From Termitomyces sp. T153 (taxonomy: Eukaryota; Basidiomycota; Agaricomycetes; Agaricales; Lyophyllaceae), in NCBI GenBank assembly GCA_018296165.2, contig JACKQL020000073.1:180543-244542 (forward strand): DNA of 64,000 bases, in the 5' to 3' direction. The notes below the pieces were generated by a model. That model did no database searches. It was not told the DNA's origin and worked only from the letters and a program-made list of their open reading frames with translations. Positions 1 through 11,380 of the stretch are shown in pieces; position 1 is the stretch's first letter, and each line of letters opens with the position of its first letter. Position numbers and translations under genes: made by a program.

Positions 1-100
1 CAGTACCACCATTGGCAAAAAGCCACTTAAATGAAAAGTGATATGAAGATCTATTTTAACTGCAGAAATAACAGTCAAGGAATAGCAGAAACACAGCATT

Positions 101-816
101 ATGCCAGTTGAACAAAATCAATGGAGAACACATCATATTGGTCATGGTTTTTTCAAATGCTTGGAAATGCATCAGAATTCTTTAGAAGGCATCAAATCTT
201 CTTTGGCAGCCATCAAAACCTCATCAAAGCATCAAATTCAACCTTCTTTGGCAGCCATACTGCTTTTGGATGGTACACATAAATTAACAGACACATGTGA
301 CCCTAATTTTCAAATTCTTGACTTTCAGAACCTCTTTTGCTCACCAGCCACCACTCATCTGCTCATCACTGTCTGCTATGCTATGTCTCCATCCACTGAT
401 GTCCTTTTCCAACAGTTCTACAACACTGAGAACTCTGTGTTGGTCTCTGCTCTGAGAGGAGACTTGTCAGATCTCCAGGGTAGGGTCAAAGAATTGGTGA
501 GCAACCCTACTTGTAGGATACTATGCAACACTCACAGATGGTGTTCAAGAAATCTTTGTGGAAGCAAATTTCCCAGGCCAAGGACAAACAACTTCTCCTG
601 GAGGCTAGGAAAAGGTTTTCCAACAAGGCCCTCCAAATTCTATCAGGCAAGCTGTTAGATGTGAAGACAATTGAGGAGTTGAAAGAGAAGGCAGGGGGTG
701 TATTTCAAGGAGTCATGGGCAAGGAAGAAAGCCCAGGAGGTCAACAAGGGCCAGGGAGCAGGAGGAGTGGCAGGTCCATGTTCAATGTTGGATTCCTCAC
801 CTTCAGAAATTTTTGA
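101..816 (+). pseudogene. Decayed coding relic, unknown function
   Basis: Two overlapping open frames (101-658 and 523-816) cover this stretch and neither looks like a whole protein. The better part is 523-816, which is rich in Lys, Glu and Gln and would form a helix or coiled coil. The two frames together suggest one gene with a frameshift or a lost splice site. It lies directly upstream, on the same strand, of the Zn2Cys6-like ORF at 1067-1423 and could be its N-terminal part. I do not recognise the family. CpG is almost absent, as in the neighbouring transposons. Confidence 0.3.
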
Positions 817-1066
817 ATGTATTTCAGCAATTGATCTGCTGATGCTGGCAGTAGGTCTGGTGTCTCCAGCAGGTCCTTCATCACAACCCAGTAGAGTATT
901 GGTGTCAAGTCCATCATCTCCAGCAGAGCTGATCCCAGGCTGATCCTGGCTGATCAGAAAGGCTAGCAAAGCACAGATTCCCCAATGAGAATGGAGGAAA
1001 TACACTGTCTGAACTCTACCTCATAGTCCTCCCCCACCCAGCCAGTCCAAATATCAATCTGCCACC

Positions 1067-1423
1067 TTGGACAAAGACAATGAGAATTACAAGTATGATG
1101 ACAACAAGCATTCCAATGATGAGGGACATTGGCAGGGGGAGATCACACCATCAATAAGGTTAGGGAAGTACCCCATGACAGCACCTCCTTGCACAGGGGC
1201 ATGGCTAGACCCCTCTTGCCAATACTGTCAGAAGAAGGGGCTCCAATGTGTCAAGACAAAGAGAAGAACCTTGTGCAATGCCTGCCAGCTTGTCCTCAAG
1301 AAAACATGCAGTCTCACAAGGGATCACAGAGAAGAGGTCTGGAGGAACAAGGGAAAGAAGGGAAAGAAGGAGAAAAGGCAGAAAAAAACCAAGTCTGCTG
1401 AGTATGTTGAGGGTAAGTGTTGA
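1067..1423 (+). CDS. Protein with Zn2Cys6-like cysteine cluster and Lys-rich tail
   Basis: A 118-residue frame contains six cysteines spaced CX2CX6CX8CX2CX7C (CQYC to KKTC, about residues 52-81). This fits the fungal binuclear zinc cluster rule CX2CX6CX5-12CX2CX6-8C. In known Zn2Cys6 proteins such a cluster holds two Zn ions and contacts DNA. A strongly basic tail (repeats of GKKGKK and EKRQKK type) follows, which could bind nucleic acid or localise to the nucleus. No middle homology or activation region is visible, so it is probably a remnant or the 3' exon of a longer gene. It ends a few bases before the left limit of KDZ copy 1. Confidence 0.45.
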   Translation: MDKDNENYKYDDNKHSNDEGHWQGEITPSIRLGKYPMTAPPCTGAWLDPSCQYCQKKGLQCVKTKRRTLCNACQLVLKKTCSLTRDHREEVWRNKGKKGKKEKRQKKTKSAEYVEGKC

Positions 1424-1461
1424 TTTCCCCACTTTGGAATGAAAAAAAAAAGACTACTCAC

Positions 1462-1990
1462 TTGCACTGGATATCTGGCAGATTTCTTTTCTCACTCCAC
1501 TGAGCGGCTGTTCTCTATAAGCAGTTTTCCTCCTCTGGACTTAGCCAATTCATAACATTTTTCACAGCCACATTGTACTGTGAAAATGCCTCTAGTTATG
1601 AGCTGTCAAGATCCTCAACACCCAGAAATTTTTTTATCTCCTCTTTAATTTCCTTTGACATTGTTTGCTGGACCATGTCCCTGACAGAAATTTTTATGAG
1701 TGCCCTTGGATCTTTATGTTGGTTCTATGATCTCCAGGAATTTTGTATGTAGTTTCCAACTTTCTACTAGAAGGCATTAGGAGTCTGGATTTAGCAAATG
1801 TGGATGGGGACTCACCTTGATTTTCTCTGCCCACTCTTCTCCAGTTTCTGGTGCTGTTCCCTTACTGGCCCAGTAGTTGAAAATATTGGTGAGGATTTTA
1901 TCTTTTAAGATTGTAGTTCTAGCCTGATGATTTGGCTCCTGCCAATACATTTCCTTATATGGTTCAAAAATTGCCCTCTCATCCACAGTG
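1462..1990 (-). pseudogene. KDZ-linked partner gene, copy 1 (two exons visible)
   Basis: On the - strand, exon A (about 1990-1816) encodes a helical segment with YKEMYW and FNYWASKG. A 52-bp GT-AG intron follows (1815-1764), then exon B (1763-1462), which ends at another GTGAGT donor. Exon B in its best frame holds EEIKKFLGVEDLDSS and NVMNWLSPEEEN, with three in-frame stops. The same exon-intron layout is present in the second KDZ copy at 42030-42550. No true start codon is evident, because the reading frame begins without an ATG. I do not recognise a Pfam family. The pattern resembles large uncharacterised basidiomycete families. The gene is head-to-head with the transposase. Confidence 0.6.
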
Positions 1991-2817
1991 AAGAGTGGTT
2001 CTGTTCATCTTTTTCTCAGAGAAAATATTGGTACTGGCACCTATTGGACATTGGATATAGGGACATTTTGTAGGCCCATTTGTTAAATTCAATTTTTGTC
2101 AAACACTGAATCACATGATCTTTCACCCACATGAAAAACTTTCAGAGAATGCACTGGAGCTGGCATCCACCTGCCAGAGCAGATGAAGGCTAGCTGGGAA
2201 GGTCTGTCTCTCTCTGTGTCAAAAAACTGTCTGTCTCTTTATTAAATTGTCTTGCACCAATTGAAGAACATAGATGGCCTACCAGATCAGATGGCCTACC
2301 AGATCAGATGACCTACTGGATCTGATGTCTGCTCAGTGGACTGGACATTGGCTGGCAGTCCACAAGTTCCACTAATTCAATCAAATTGTCTTGTACCAGT
2401 CTTGCTAATTTTTTCCTCACCTACTAAGAGGCATATAGATTTCAGATAACCTTGAAGAACTACACCAGCAGTGACAAAATCCAATTTGTTACTAATGTCA
2501 CCAACACCAATGAATATCTGTTTTTCTATTGTCCCTTCTAATGTCCATCTTGGCAGACAGTCTGATGGTGGCTTTCCTACTTTAGCCTAGTGCATATCTC
2601 TTGAGGAAAACTTTCACAATAAAATTTTCTTCAAGAATACCTAATGTTGTGGAAAGATTGCCGATATTGATCATCATCTGCCACACATCATTTGCGCCTC
2701 TTCACATCAATCAATCATCTTGTATGGGGCTCATAACAATTTTTCTTTCCTATCTCATATGTGCTGCTACATAAATCTCCTGCTGGCAGGCACACTCTTT
2801 GACACCTCATTTGCATC
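1991..2817. promoter_or_regulatory. Head-to-head intergenic region of KDZ copy 1
   Basis: About 0.8 kb separates the divergent partner gene (-) and transposase (+). The matching stretch lies at about 41340-42030 in the inverted copy, so it belongs to the element. It should hold a shared bidirectional promoter, though no convincing TATA box is visible. It includes the 17-bp triplet repeat at 2273-2323, which is not expanded in the other copy. Confidence 0.4.
2273..2323 (+). repeat. Three tandem 17-bp units
   Basis: The unit GATGGCCTACCAGATCA occurs twice exactly and a third time with a few changes. The corresponding site in the inverted KDZ copy (about 41665-41710) shows only about one unit, so the array expanded in this copy alone. 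Confidence 0.8.
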
Positions 2818-5800
2818 ATGAATTTGAATGCTATGATGCAGCACCAGCAACAAAAACCTACAGTTCTCAGGCAAAGAGATCTTATGCCTGCTGAAGAAAA
2901 GACAAGAGTCATCCAGAACTCTAGAGGATTACTTATACTGGTGAAAGAACAAGTGCCCATTGGTCCAATTCCAGTTGTTACTTCTGCTGTACCATTCCCA
3001 GCCACCAATAATAACCATGATTTTTTTGGGGACACTACAATGGTAGATGATATATATCCTGTCCCCATGAAGCATGGCAAGGTAAATTTTCATGGAAAAA
3101 TTGTGCAACATATTATTGTTCATATGTTATAGATACAGGCAGACTATCTCAATGACTTCATCAACTATGTTCCACAGTTGCTCAATGGTTTACTCAGTCA
3201 TGAATCCATTGGTGATATTAGCCATTGTCATGCATGTCCTGACAAACCTCTTGCACAATGGCAATGCCATGATTGCATTGGTTCAAGACTTCTTTGTTGT
3301 AGGTGTTTACACTGAACACATTAATCCAACCCACTTCACTGACCAGAGATATGGAATGGCAAATACTTCCAGCCCATAAACTTATCTGATGCAGGTGGCT
3401 ATTTCTATGTTCCCCACCATGCAATTCACAATTGCCATGGTAGCATGACCTGGGTGAATGTTCTTGAGGACTATGGATAAAAAAATGACATCAAAGAGCA
3501 AGACTTCCTGCAAGCCATCCAGAGTATGTCAACATTGTCATGGTGTTATCAGGCATGCTTCAATTACTAATACAGATCATGATGAACCAATTGATATCAA
3601 TGTAGAAACAGGGATTGATAGCAACATGTTTCTGGCACTGGATTTGCTGGTGGAAATGCAGTTTTTATCAAGTAATCTGTCCTCAGAAATGCAGTTTTTA
3701 GCAGTGGATCCATTCCACAGGGTGGCAGCTCTGCTGTCCAATCTGTTGCTGCATCAGGAGGAACAGTTTTGGTCAGCGGATTCCATGGATCTGGAGTCAA
3801 ATCCATCAAATGTCTCTATGCCTACTGCACATGCCAAAATTCTGGCTAGAATTCAGATACTAGAGGAGGAGCAACAAGAACTAGAGGATGATGACACCAT
3901 GAAAGATGGAGAACTGCCATTGGAACAAGTACCAATGGAAGATGTTCCTTCACATGGACCTCAAGAAATGGAGGAAAATCATACTGCTCATGTTGATGGA
4001 CTTCCTCCCTCTGCAGCCACTGCTAGTTTCAATCCACCATCTGCATATGGGTGCCATATTGAGAAAATTGATTGCTTTGGAAACCTGATCACATGCATTG
4101 TACACACAACTGGTGTGCACTACATCAGTGTTGTTGGATGCAAGTGTTTTGGCCAAGATGTCTGGGTCAAGGATGTCATTCACTCCTAGCTGATTCCCAG
4201 CACATTTGACCAGATGAGAACATATTTTACAACAGCCATTCTGGATGATTTTTGTCTGACTAATTTAGAGTGCAAAGAATCAATGGCACCAGAGTGCAGT
4301 GAGCTTGTGATATTCTGTCCCACTTGCCCTCAACCAGGAGTGAATATTCCATCAAACTGAGAAGAAAATCCAGTTTAGTGGAAGTTCAATTGCTCATTGA
4401 TGATGGATGGAAACTTCAAAGGCAGATCATGTCTGTCATCATAATCCTGCTTGGGATGTATGGCATTTCAAAGGAGGAGGAATGATGCCCAGGAGGGATG
4501 AACTTGATGAATATCTTAAGTTTGCAAAGAATAGACTGATGGTGAGTTTTTTCTTGGATTGCTGATATGTGTCCTTATTGATTGACTATTAATGTTTGCA
4601 TCCAAATTGCCCCCATCTGCCATCCAATATCTGCTGTCTGCTGTCTGCTATCAACCTCTACTCCAGCCATCTGGTGGGTCCATTGCCAGGGAGCTCCTTA
4701 TGAAAACAAATTCAAGGCCATCAAAAAGGCACTTCTATTGAACAAATCATGTGACATTACTAGAGTTGTTGCAACAGCATGCACCCACCATAGCTGCTTT
4801 GCTCCCAACAGTGTAACAAACTTAACCCATGGTGAAGGCCAAGTGTATACAGACTTTTCCATTACACATGCATTGAAGACAACCAACATTGAATCCATTA
4901 AGCATCTCTTGCTGGTATATGACATAGCATGCCAGTAGTATGTCAAGTTTTTCAAATGATTAGCAGAGGCAGGGGAAGTTTTACCAGATAATCTACTGGT
5001 TGACTATGCAATTAGCCTCCTTCATGTCTATGGCCATGAAGAAAATTGCTTTTTCTGCTTTGCCCCATCATTTATTCTAGGAGTTGGCCACATTGCTGGG
5101 GAGATAATTGAAAGTCTTTAGTCTACTCTCAATGAAGTTTCACAGATGGCATGAACTGCTAGTCTTGCACAATCAGGTGGAAATCCTTGACAATCATATG
5201 TGTTACTCCAACTCAAAGAAGTTACTTGATATGGTTCCTTCCCTATGCTGAAAATACTTGACAGCCATTTAGATGAGTGAGGCTGCTATTCATTATTCTG
5301 CTGAATGGTCCACAGGAATCTCAGCAGAACTGATATCAAGCTGGGAGGCTGAGATCACCATTGCTGAAAGTCTGAGGGACCAAGACAAAAAGGCAATGGA
5401 CATCCTTAATGCTTGAACCATAAGCTTCCAAGCAAGACATGGTGGTAATCTGGTGGACAGTGAATTGGAAGCCAGGGGCTGGATGCCAGATACTGATACA
5501 TTCTGGATTCAACTTGTACTTGACATTGAAGAACAGCAGTGAGTCAAACCCAGATGGTTTCACCACTGTTAAGCACTAATTGTTATATCAGGATTGCATT
5601 ACAAGACCATGTCCATCAGATGAGTCAGCAGGCATGGGAGGATGAGCAACAAAAGGTTGAAGCAGACAGAGAATTGTTAAGGGTTCAACTGAATGTCCTG
5701 GCTGCTTTCCAAGCCAAGCATGGTTATTCTTCCAATTTACAAGGACTACACCACCCAAGATGGATGAGATTCCTGGTGCATTTGATGAAAAAATGTCAGA

Positions 5801-6756
5801 AGACAATGAAACATTGCCCTATCCAGTGGCAAACCCACTGGCCAGACCAGATCTGCTGTTGGAACTGGATTGCACTGCACCAGAAGACTTTGAAATATCC
5901 TTGCCATCAACAATTGCTGGTAATTACTCAGAACTGTCTAGTATTGAAAGGCAATTGCATTTGCTTCAAATTGAAAGGCATATTCAAGGACTTTGAGAGC
6001 TCATTGCCAAAAAATCTTTCATGTATTCTCATATTGTCCAGGTTGCTCCAAGCAAAAGTGTCAAAACCTGAGCCAGGGCATCAATTGACAAAATTCAAGC
6101 AGCCATTTCCATCAAAGCCAGGGCTTATGGAAAATGTTGCAGTGCTCTTATGTGACTAGGCATAGATTCCACATTTGACAAAAAATATTGCATTCTGCAG
6201 AAAGCAGATCTTGTAGCAAGCACAGCTATATGTGATCCAAATATTCCTGGATCATCAAGAATAAAGGTTTCTTGAATATGGCAAGCTAATCCAGATATGG
6301 AAGATAACCCTGAAACTCTCTATGAATGTAAGTTGCTTTCTGCTCAGATATCCATTGTATCATTTTCAATCCACCTGCCAATTCTGTTCATTCACCACAT
6401 CCATTCATTTGTTGTCAATGTGTTGACCCACTTTCCTCTTTGATTTGCCAGTATCAAATTCATAACCAATCTCACCAGTCCATTGGGTGCACTACCTCCA
6501 TGCAAGAGCACAACAAAACAGATGGACAGAAGAATGTCAGCTTGTTACCAGTAAAATGAAATGGACTGTTTGCTATTTCCTTAAGCAGGCAGAAATCTGG
6601 TCCAAAAGGAGCATGTCAGCTAAGAAAAAAGGCCTCCAAGCCTATGCTGACAAAAAGGTGGATATGTGGCATGAACTGAGTTCTTTGGCAACTCATGAGT
6701 TTAGAAGGGTATACAATGATTTTACACCTCCTCAAAGGGCAACAACACCTTTATAA
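2818..6756 (+). pseudogene. KDZ transposase with CxC-type cysteine cluster (decayed)
   Basis: In order: an N-terminal region (2818-3132). Then a Cys/His cluster at about 3225-3320 (CHACPDKP, WQCHDC, LLCCRCLH and then a stop-riddled NPLH...WNGKYF), the CxC-type cluster found next to KDZ transposases. Then a 243-residue open stretch (3458-4189) with HTTGVHYISVVGCKC near its end, CPTCPQPGVN, and the catalytic core. The three acidic positions are readable: D in MMDGNF (4406-4408), D in YDIACQ (4921-4923) and E in GEIIES (5110-5112). A C-terminal helical region with repeated W and R residues is at 6487-6756. Many in-frame stops, several of the CGA-to-TGA kind, and a frameshift after DGNF make it inactive. 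Confidence 0.85.
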
Positions 6757-7531
6757 TGGAGAGTGTAATGGGATGAACAAATGGCTGATTATACCAGATT
6801 TTCTATGCACATCATATCTGCCCTGCCAACTGGAACCACCATTTCCATAGCAGATTTGCAACCTTACCACTTTGGAACAATGTCACATGTAGTCTACATT
6901 GTTGATTCTGCTACTGTAAAAGGCCTACTTTCCTCAGCTACTAGCTCATAACTGTGCTAAATCCTTCTAGCTTTGCACTCTTACATGGCCTCTACTGCTG
7001 CTCTACAAACTCAAACCTCAGTTGACCAACAGTCACTGGGTCTCCAAAACCTGATATTTTATGTTGAATCACAGGTGCATGCAGCACTTGCTATTTATGG
7101 CAACCTTGAGAAACACAAGGATTGTAGGTGGATGTTACAACACCTGGATAAAGAATTGGTAAGGACTATATTCTCCTATATCTGGGTATAGCAGCATTGA
7201 ACAACATTAAATACAATGTTCCAGACCTCATCATGTGTCTGAGCCAATGGTACTCTCTAGCAGACAGAGATGACATCCCTCAAGTAATCTGGGAGTCCTT
7301 TCAGGGATGGACAGTTCCCATTCATCCAGGTAAAGTTGTGCACTGGTATGGCTGTAATTGGTGGAGCTATATAGGTATTGAGACCAAGCACCTAAATATG
7401 AGACTGCTGAGGGTTGTCTTCTCATCCATCAAAATGCAACTTGCAATGAATTGTCAAGCCAAAGCAGTGTCCACCAGAAAGCCCTCTTGGCTCTAGACAA
7501 GTTCTGATCAGCAGCTGGACTAAAATTCCCA
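6757..7531 (+). other. KDZ copy 1 distal part, short frames only
   Basis: Short open frames at 6973-7191 and 7197-7496 follow the transposase. Part of this stretch (about 7330-7540) is matched in the inverted copy at 36083-36375, where it is rearranged and duplicated, while about 6680-7340 is missing there. It may be the tail of the transposase polyprotein or 3' flank. I see no recognisable domain. Confidence 0.4.
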
Positions 7532-7918
7532 TTGACAGCAAATGACCTAATCCACCAATTTTCAAATCCATCTGCTGGACCCAGCTCTGCTCACCTCTCT
7601 GGTGCCAATTCTATTGTGCTGTCACACTTAGGAGAACTCACTGGTATTAACTCAGTCACCAATTCCCTTAGTAGCAATAGTGCAATACCATCTGACTGTG
7701 CCTCTCCAACCTCTGTGCCTGACACTCAATCACCTGCATGGCCTCCATCAATGCTTAACAAGGCTATTGATCCTTTCAATTCATGCTATCCATTCCTCCA
7801 CCTCTTCTTTAAAAGTAAGAAGAATCCTCGGCTCATCTATCATTCTACAAAGAAATTATCTGCTATTCAAGCACAAGCACAGTCTCAATCACTTTCCCAT
7901 CCCATTTTCCTTGTTTAG
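7532..7918 (+). CDS. Hypothetical Ser/Pro-rich ORF
   Basis: A 128-residue frame, rich in Ser, Asn and Pro in its first half (PSAGPSSAHLSG) and Gln/Ser-rich near its end. No domain is recognised. It lies between the KDZ relic and the acidic repeat protein on the same strand and could be an upstream exon of the latter, as only 40 bases separate the two frames. Composition suggests a disordered protein. Confidence 0.25.
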   Translation: MTANDLIHQFSNPSAGPSSAHLSGANSIVLSHLGELTGINSVTNSLSSNSAIPSDCASPTSVPDTQSPAWPPSMLNKAIDPFNSCYPFLHLFFKSKKNPRLIYHSTKKLSAIQAQAQSQSLSHPIFLV

Positions 7919-7957
7919 CAGAGCCTCTTCTCACTGGCACAAAGTGATGAGGAATGG

Positions 7958-9047
7958 ATGGATGTCGAGAATCCATTGTTTGATGATCCAGACCTTAGGA
8001 GTATGACTTTTGAGCCATACCAGTTCAACAACATTCCACCTCTGTTTCATGCTGAGGAAAATGGATCAGATGAGGAACACCTCCTGCCACCCTTCATTGC
8101 ATTGAACAATGAGTCAGACAGTGGAGAGGAGCTGGATGATGGTGGGCTTCCTCCTCTGTCTATGGTAACAGATGATGAGTCTGACAATGGTGACAAGGCT
8201 GACAGTGGAGATGAACTGGATAACAGCAGGCTTCCTCCTCTGTTTATAGTGATGGATGATGAGTCTGACAAGGAGGTGATATCTGACAATGGCAATGTAC
8301 GGAGGGATGATAGTCTTCCTCCCCTTTCCATTGCATTGGATGCCAGATCTAACAGCAGAACTTCAACTGCTGGATCTGGAGAATATGTACCAGCAAATAT
8401 AACATACATCCACATGGCAGACCAACCTGACAGAGACATCCCCCCCCTCAATATTCCATTAGGAATATCACCAAATTCTGCAATGGATAGTGATTCTGTG
8501 CCATCTCTATTCATTCCAGATCATGATTTACATCTGTTGGATAGTGACTGTGCAATGGATACCAAACATAGACCAGCCTGCTTGACTCCACCAGATGTTG
8601 AAAGTTCATCTGTACTCCTCCTATTTCTCTATTTCTCAGGGATTAATGTGGAGGAGTGGCAAAGATATGATGAAAGAGTAATACCATGTGAGGACAAGAG
8701 ACACATCAAGATGCTGTACCAGAAACATGAGTCAATCTGCATCATTGACCTGGCAGATCTAATTGTTTCTGACAGAACAAGCTTTTTGGCAAGCAAGAGG
8801 TCATGGCAGATGTAGGCCCATTGGCCCTTTCACTCCAGCCAACTTTGCTGATATTTCTGATGTTCTCTCAGAAACTTCAACTTCTTCAAGCACAACATCA
8901 AGTGTTGTGAGAACCCTCCTAGATGATCCATATACACCACTTGACTTTGAGTATATAAGCAACACTGGTTTCTTCTTGATTTGGAATCAGAACTTGGAGG
9001 ATGAGCCCATTGATGTAGATAGAATCCCTGTAAATATGAAGAGATAA
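7958..9047 (+). pseudogene. Acidic protein with repeated PPL motifs
   Basis: The main frame (7958-8815, 285 residues) begins with an acidic region built on about five imperfect repeats. Each repeat is a run of Asp, Glu and Ser (DDESDNG, DSGDELD) followed by LPPLS or a close variant. A more conserved block follows (EEWQRYDERVIP, HESICIIDLADLIVSD). A second, overlapping frame (8763-9047) continues with FWQARGHGR, FTPANFADISD and a DPYTPLDFEYIS block, so an intron or frameshift lies near 8760-8815. I cannot name the family. The block resembles uncharacterised proteins expanded in mushrooms. The acidic repeats are low in CpG and probably disordered. Confidence 0.45.
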
Positions 9048-9121
9048 GATGCAAAAAAGATGCTGCAGCCATACTGCTGATAGGATAAATGAGAATACAC
9101 TGTAGCACCAGAGAAAATGGG

Positions 9122-9226
9122 TGTGGCAGCAGAAGTAGGTATACACTGGACTACTAGTGGCTGCTGCTGGAAGGCCTCTGGCAGCAGAAATAGGTATACA
9201 TCAGCCCACTGGCAGCCACTAGGAAT
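9122..9226 (+). repeat. Two direct units with internal inverted symmetry
   Basis: GGCAGCAGAAGTAGGTATACA at about 9126 recurs as a close copy at about 9181, giving a period of about 55 bp. The flanks CTAGTGGCTGC and GCAGCCACTAG are inverted complements, so the region can fold back. Function unknown. Confidence 0.6.
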
Positions 9227-9324
9227 GTACAAAACAATTGAAGCTACAAAACATTTGAAGCCTTCAAATGTTATGTGGAATAGTGAAAATCAAATAAGAA
9301 AAAACTCATTGCAAATTGCTAGGT

Positions 9325-9408
9325 CAAGAGAGGGAGTCAAACCCTAGGCTTGACAGTTGGAGTGTGGCTTAACCAACAATCCAAACCACTGATCCATGGT
9401 GGCTCATA
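9325..9408 (-). repeat. tRNA-like SINE relic
   Basis: Read on -, an A-box-like GGATCAGTGGTTTGG is followed about 45 bases later by a B-box-like GGGTTTGACTCCC. On the + strand the T-arm is AGGGAGTCAAACCCT, a four-base stem with a seven-base loop. An acceptor stem is not convincing, so this is a tRNA-derived relic and not a working tRNA. Confidence 0.55.
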
Positions 9409-9439
9409 ATAACACATAAAAAGTTTCCATAGCAGAATG

Positions 9440-9537
9440 TCAAGCAAGGGATTCAAACCCTCAGCCTAAGCATATGAGGCTGCAGACATCAGCAGACCTC
9501 TAACGTTCAAACCCATTAAGCCAAACAGGCCTGCTAT
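9440..9537 (-). repeat. Second tRNA-like SINE relic
   Basis: Read on -, TTTGGCTTAATGGGTTTG matches an A box and GGGTTTGAATCCC a B box, about 60 bases apart. The + strand T-arm is AGGGATTCAAACCCT at 9447-9461. It lies 30 bases from the preceding unit in the same orientation. Confidence 0.55.
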
Positions 9538-9539
9538 AC

Positions 9540-10430
9540 AAGCAAATTAAGAGCATCTGTAGAGCACTGCAGCAATCAAGGATTTGGCAGGTAGCCAGCC
9601 TGAATACCTAAACCATGAGAGTATTTTGCTTTAGAGTGTGCCTAAACATCAGTTAGAGCACAGAAGAAAAAGTGCAATAAATAAAATGAAAGACCAAATC
9701 AGTAGGCAATTGTTCATCCTGACAAAGAGAAGCATAACCTTATGGCACTTTAAACCACTAAGCCATGATACTGTCCCAAGAATGATATTTTCACCAATCA
9801 TCTGCAGAGTGCCCAAATCATTGGCATGGTCATTTCCCCCAGGTTTGCAACAGATGAACAGTTCTGTGATGGCTTCTTACCCCTACAAAAACACTTCTGT
9901 GATGGCTTTCCATGCCTAACACTTTGACAGATTTCAACAGATATCTATACAGACAAACCAAGAGCTTTTGAACAGAAGCACTTCTATAATGGATATGCTT
10001 TTGTGATGGGATCCAGTGACAGACAAAAAATCAACAACAGAGTGGCCTAAAGAGATATGGCAGCACACACTGGCTAATGGAACTGCTTTTTGCAACAGAT
10101 GTCATATAGCAACAAAAAGCAGAGAACAGAGAGAGTTATATCGTGGCACACCAGCTAATGGAACTGCTTTTTGCAATGGACATGATATAGCAATGGAAGG
10201 CAAACAGCAGACATCCACTGATACCATTGACAACAATACAATGTACAACTCCTGTGAATCAAGGGGGCAGTCAAAGATGTCTGCTCAGAGTGTTTATGAT
10301 GACATATTGTAACATTGCAATGGCATTGTTGCAGATGTAACATTGTTGACTTCTGCTACAATGCAGAGGACTCCACTGGACATGTAGCATACAATACAAA
10401 ACATGTTCTGCTACAATGTCTGACACATGC
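9540..10430. other. Non-coding repeat debris with an 81-bp tandem repeat
   Basis: No credible gene. The sequence around GCTAATGGAACTGCTTTTTG at 10073 recurs at 10154 (period 81) with the same following text. This makes the frame 10016-10312 look repetitive (GTAFCN twice). A further A-box-like stretch, GGCTTAGTGGTTTAAAG read on -, is at about 9747-9770 without a B box. Confidence 0.5.
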
Positions 10431-11200
10431 ACTTGTAGTGCCCTATCCTGCAATAACACTCCTAACTCTGCCACCAGAGTTTTCCCCTTCTATGCCAACA
10501 AGGGATACAACTCTGGCTCACTTTTTTGCTCAAAGATATCCCCTCCCATGTTGCCCAAGAAGTTGCCAAAGATCTCCAGTCCCTCCATCAATTTCTCTGG
10601 AATGACAATAACAATGCCAACCAAGCCTATTCCAAACATGCCAATACCCAATGCAAACCAACTCCCAACTAGACTCCTAGCACCCTAGTATGGCTTGACC
10701 AATACAACATCAAGATATGGAAAGCCTCTGTCAAGCTTGATCATAAGTGACCTGGCCCCTTCAAGATTCTCCAGAAGGTCTCAACTCACACCTATAAGCT
10801 TGACCTACCTCCAGGCTTGAAGGGCTGATATCCAGTCTTCCATGACTGATTCCTTGAGAAGTATACTCCAGACCCTTTCCTCAGACAACACCCTAGCCAA
10901 CCTCTGCCTGTTAAGGTTAAGGACAAGCTACAGATCCTTTTCCTGGACAATGCCCCAGCCAATCTCTGCCTGTTGAGGTTGAGGACAAGTACCACAACAA
11001 GATTGACCACATCCTTGACTCCTGCCTTATCCATGGTTGACCCCACTACCTGGTCCATTGGAGAGGCTATGGACCCAAAGACAACACTTGAGAACCCTGA
11101 AAGAATCTCACCAGCACCTCTGCCAAGCTCCAGGACTCCCACTGACAACACTCCACCAAGCCCCAGGACCCCTGGCACTAGCTCATACAGATGGCATCAG
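10430..11200 (+). pseudogene. Chromovirus pol C-terminus (integrase end and chromodomain relic)
   Basis: Shifting between frames gives a recognisable Ty3/Gypsy pol end. First comes NNTPNSATRVFPFYANKGY (integrase C-terminal part), then LVWLDQYNIK and VKLDHK...GPFKILQKVSTH, then YKLDLPPGL, and the chromodomain remnant [11 protein letters not shown]...YLVHWRGYGPKDNT. Stops interrupt the chromodomain at the Trp-Glu-Pro region. The block VEVEDKYHN before the chromodomain is partly duplicated in DNA (10880-10985). All upstream gag, protease and RT parts are absent. This lineage differs from Gypsy-1 and Gypsy-3, whose chromo-like tail has another sequence. Confidence 0.7.
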
Positions 11201-11204
11201 TGGG

Positions 11205-11380
11205 TGTAACCCCCACCTTTGGATTCACTAGAGATTCAACTCCCACCAGGAACCCCCTATGTGTTTTATTCTTTTCTTTTTGCATGTTCTAAAGTTTCCT
11301 TTTTGCACCAGCCAAAAGAGGCCCAAAAACTTATATAAAACCTACAATACAGGATATTACACAATACAATGCTACTGACA
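11205..11380 (+). repeat. Candidate 3' LTR of the relic chromovirus
   Basis: The sequence directly after the chromodomain relic starts TGTAACCCCC and could end at ...GCTACTGACA, giving TG...CA ends and about 176 bp. It contains a TATA-like TTATATAAAACC at about 11331. No second copy lies in the window, so the right limit is a guess. Confidence 0.4.

Larger units (their letters stand above)
1430..7540 (+). mobile_element. KDZ-type DNA transposon, copy 1
   Basis: The stretch is repeated in inverted orientation at 36083-42585. It carries a decayed KDZ (Kyakuja-Dileera-Zisupton) transposase on + and a divergent intron-containing partner gene on -. Homology to the second copy starts inside an intron of the partner gene (about 1430) and continues to about 7540, where the second copy is cut by an LTR. 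I could not define terminal inverted repeats or a target duplication, so these limits are homology limits and not element ends. Both genes carry several stops. Confidence 0.8.

Noticed and set aside
8047..8514. 155-residue ORF on - with Ser-rich repeats
   Set aside because: Mirror image of the acidic PPL repeat protein on +, with the repeats arising from the opposite strand.
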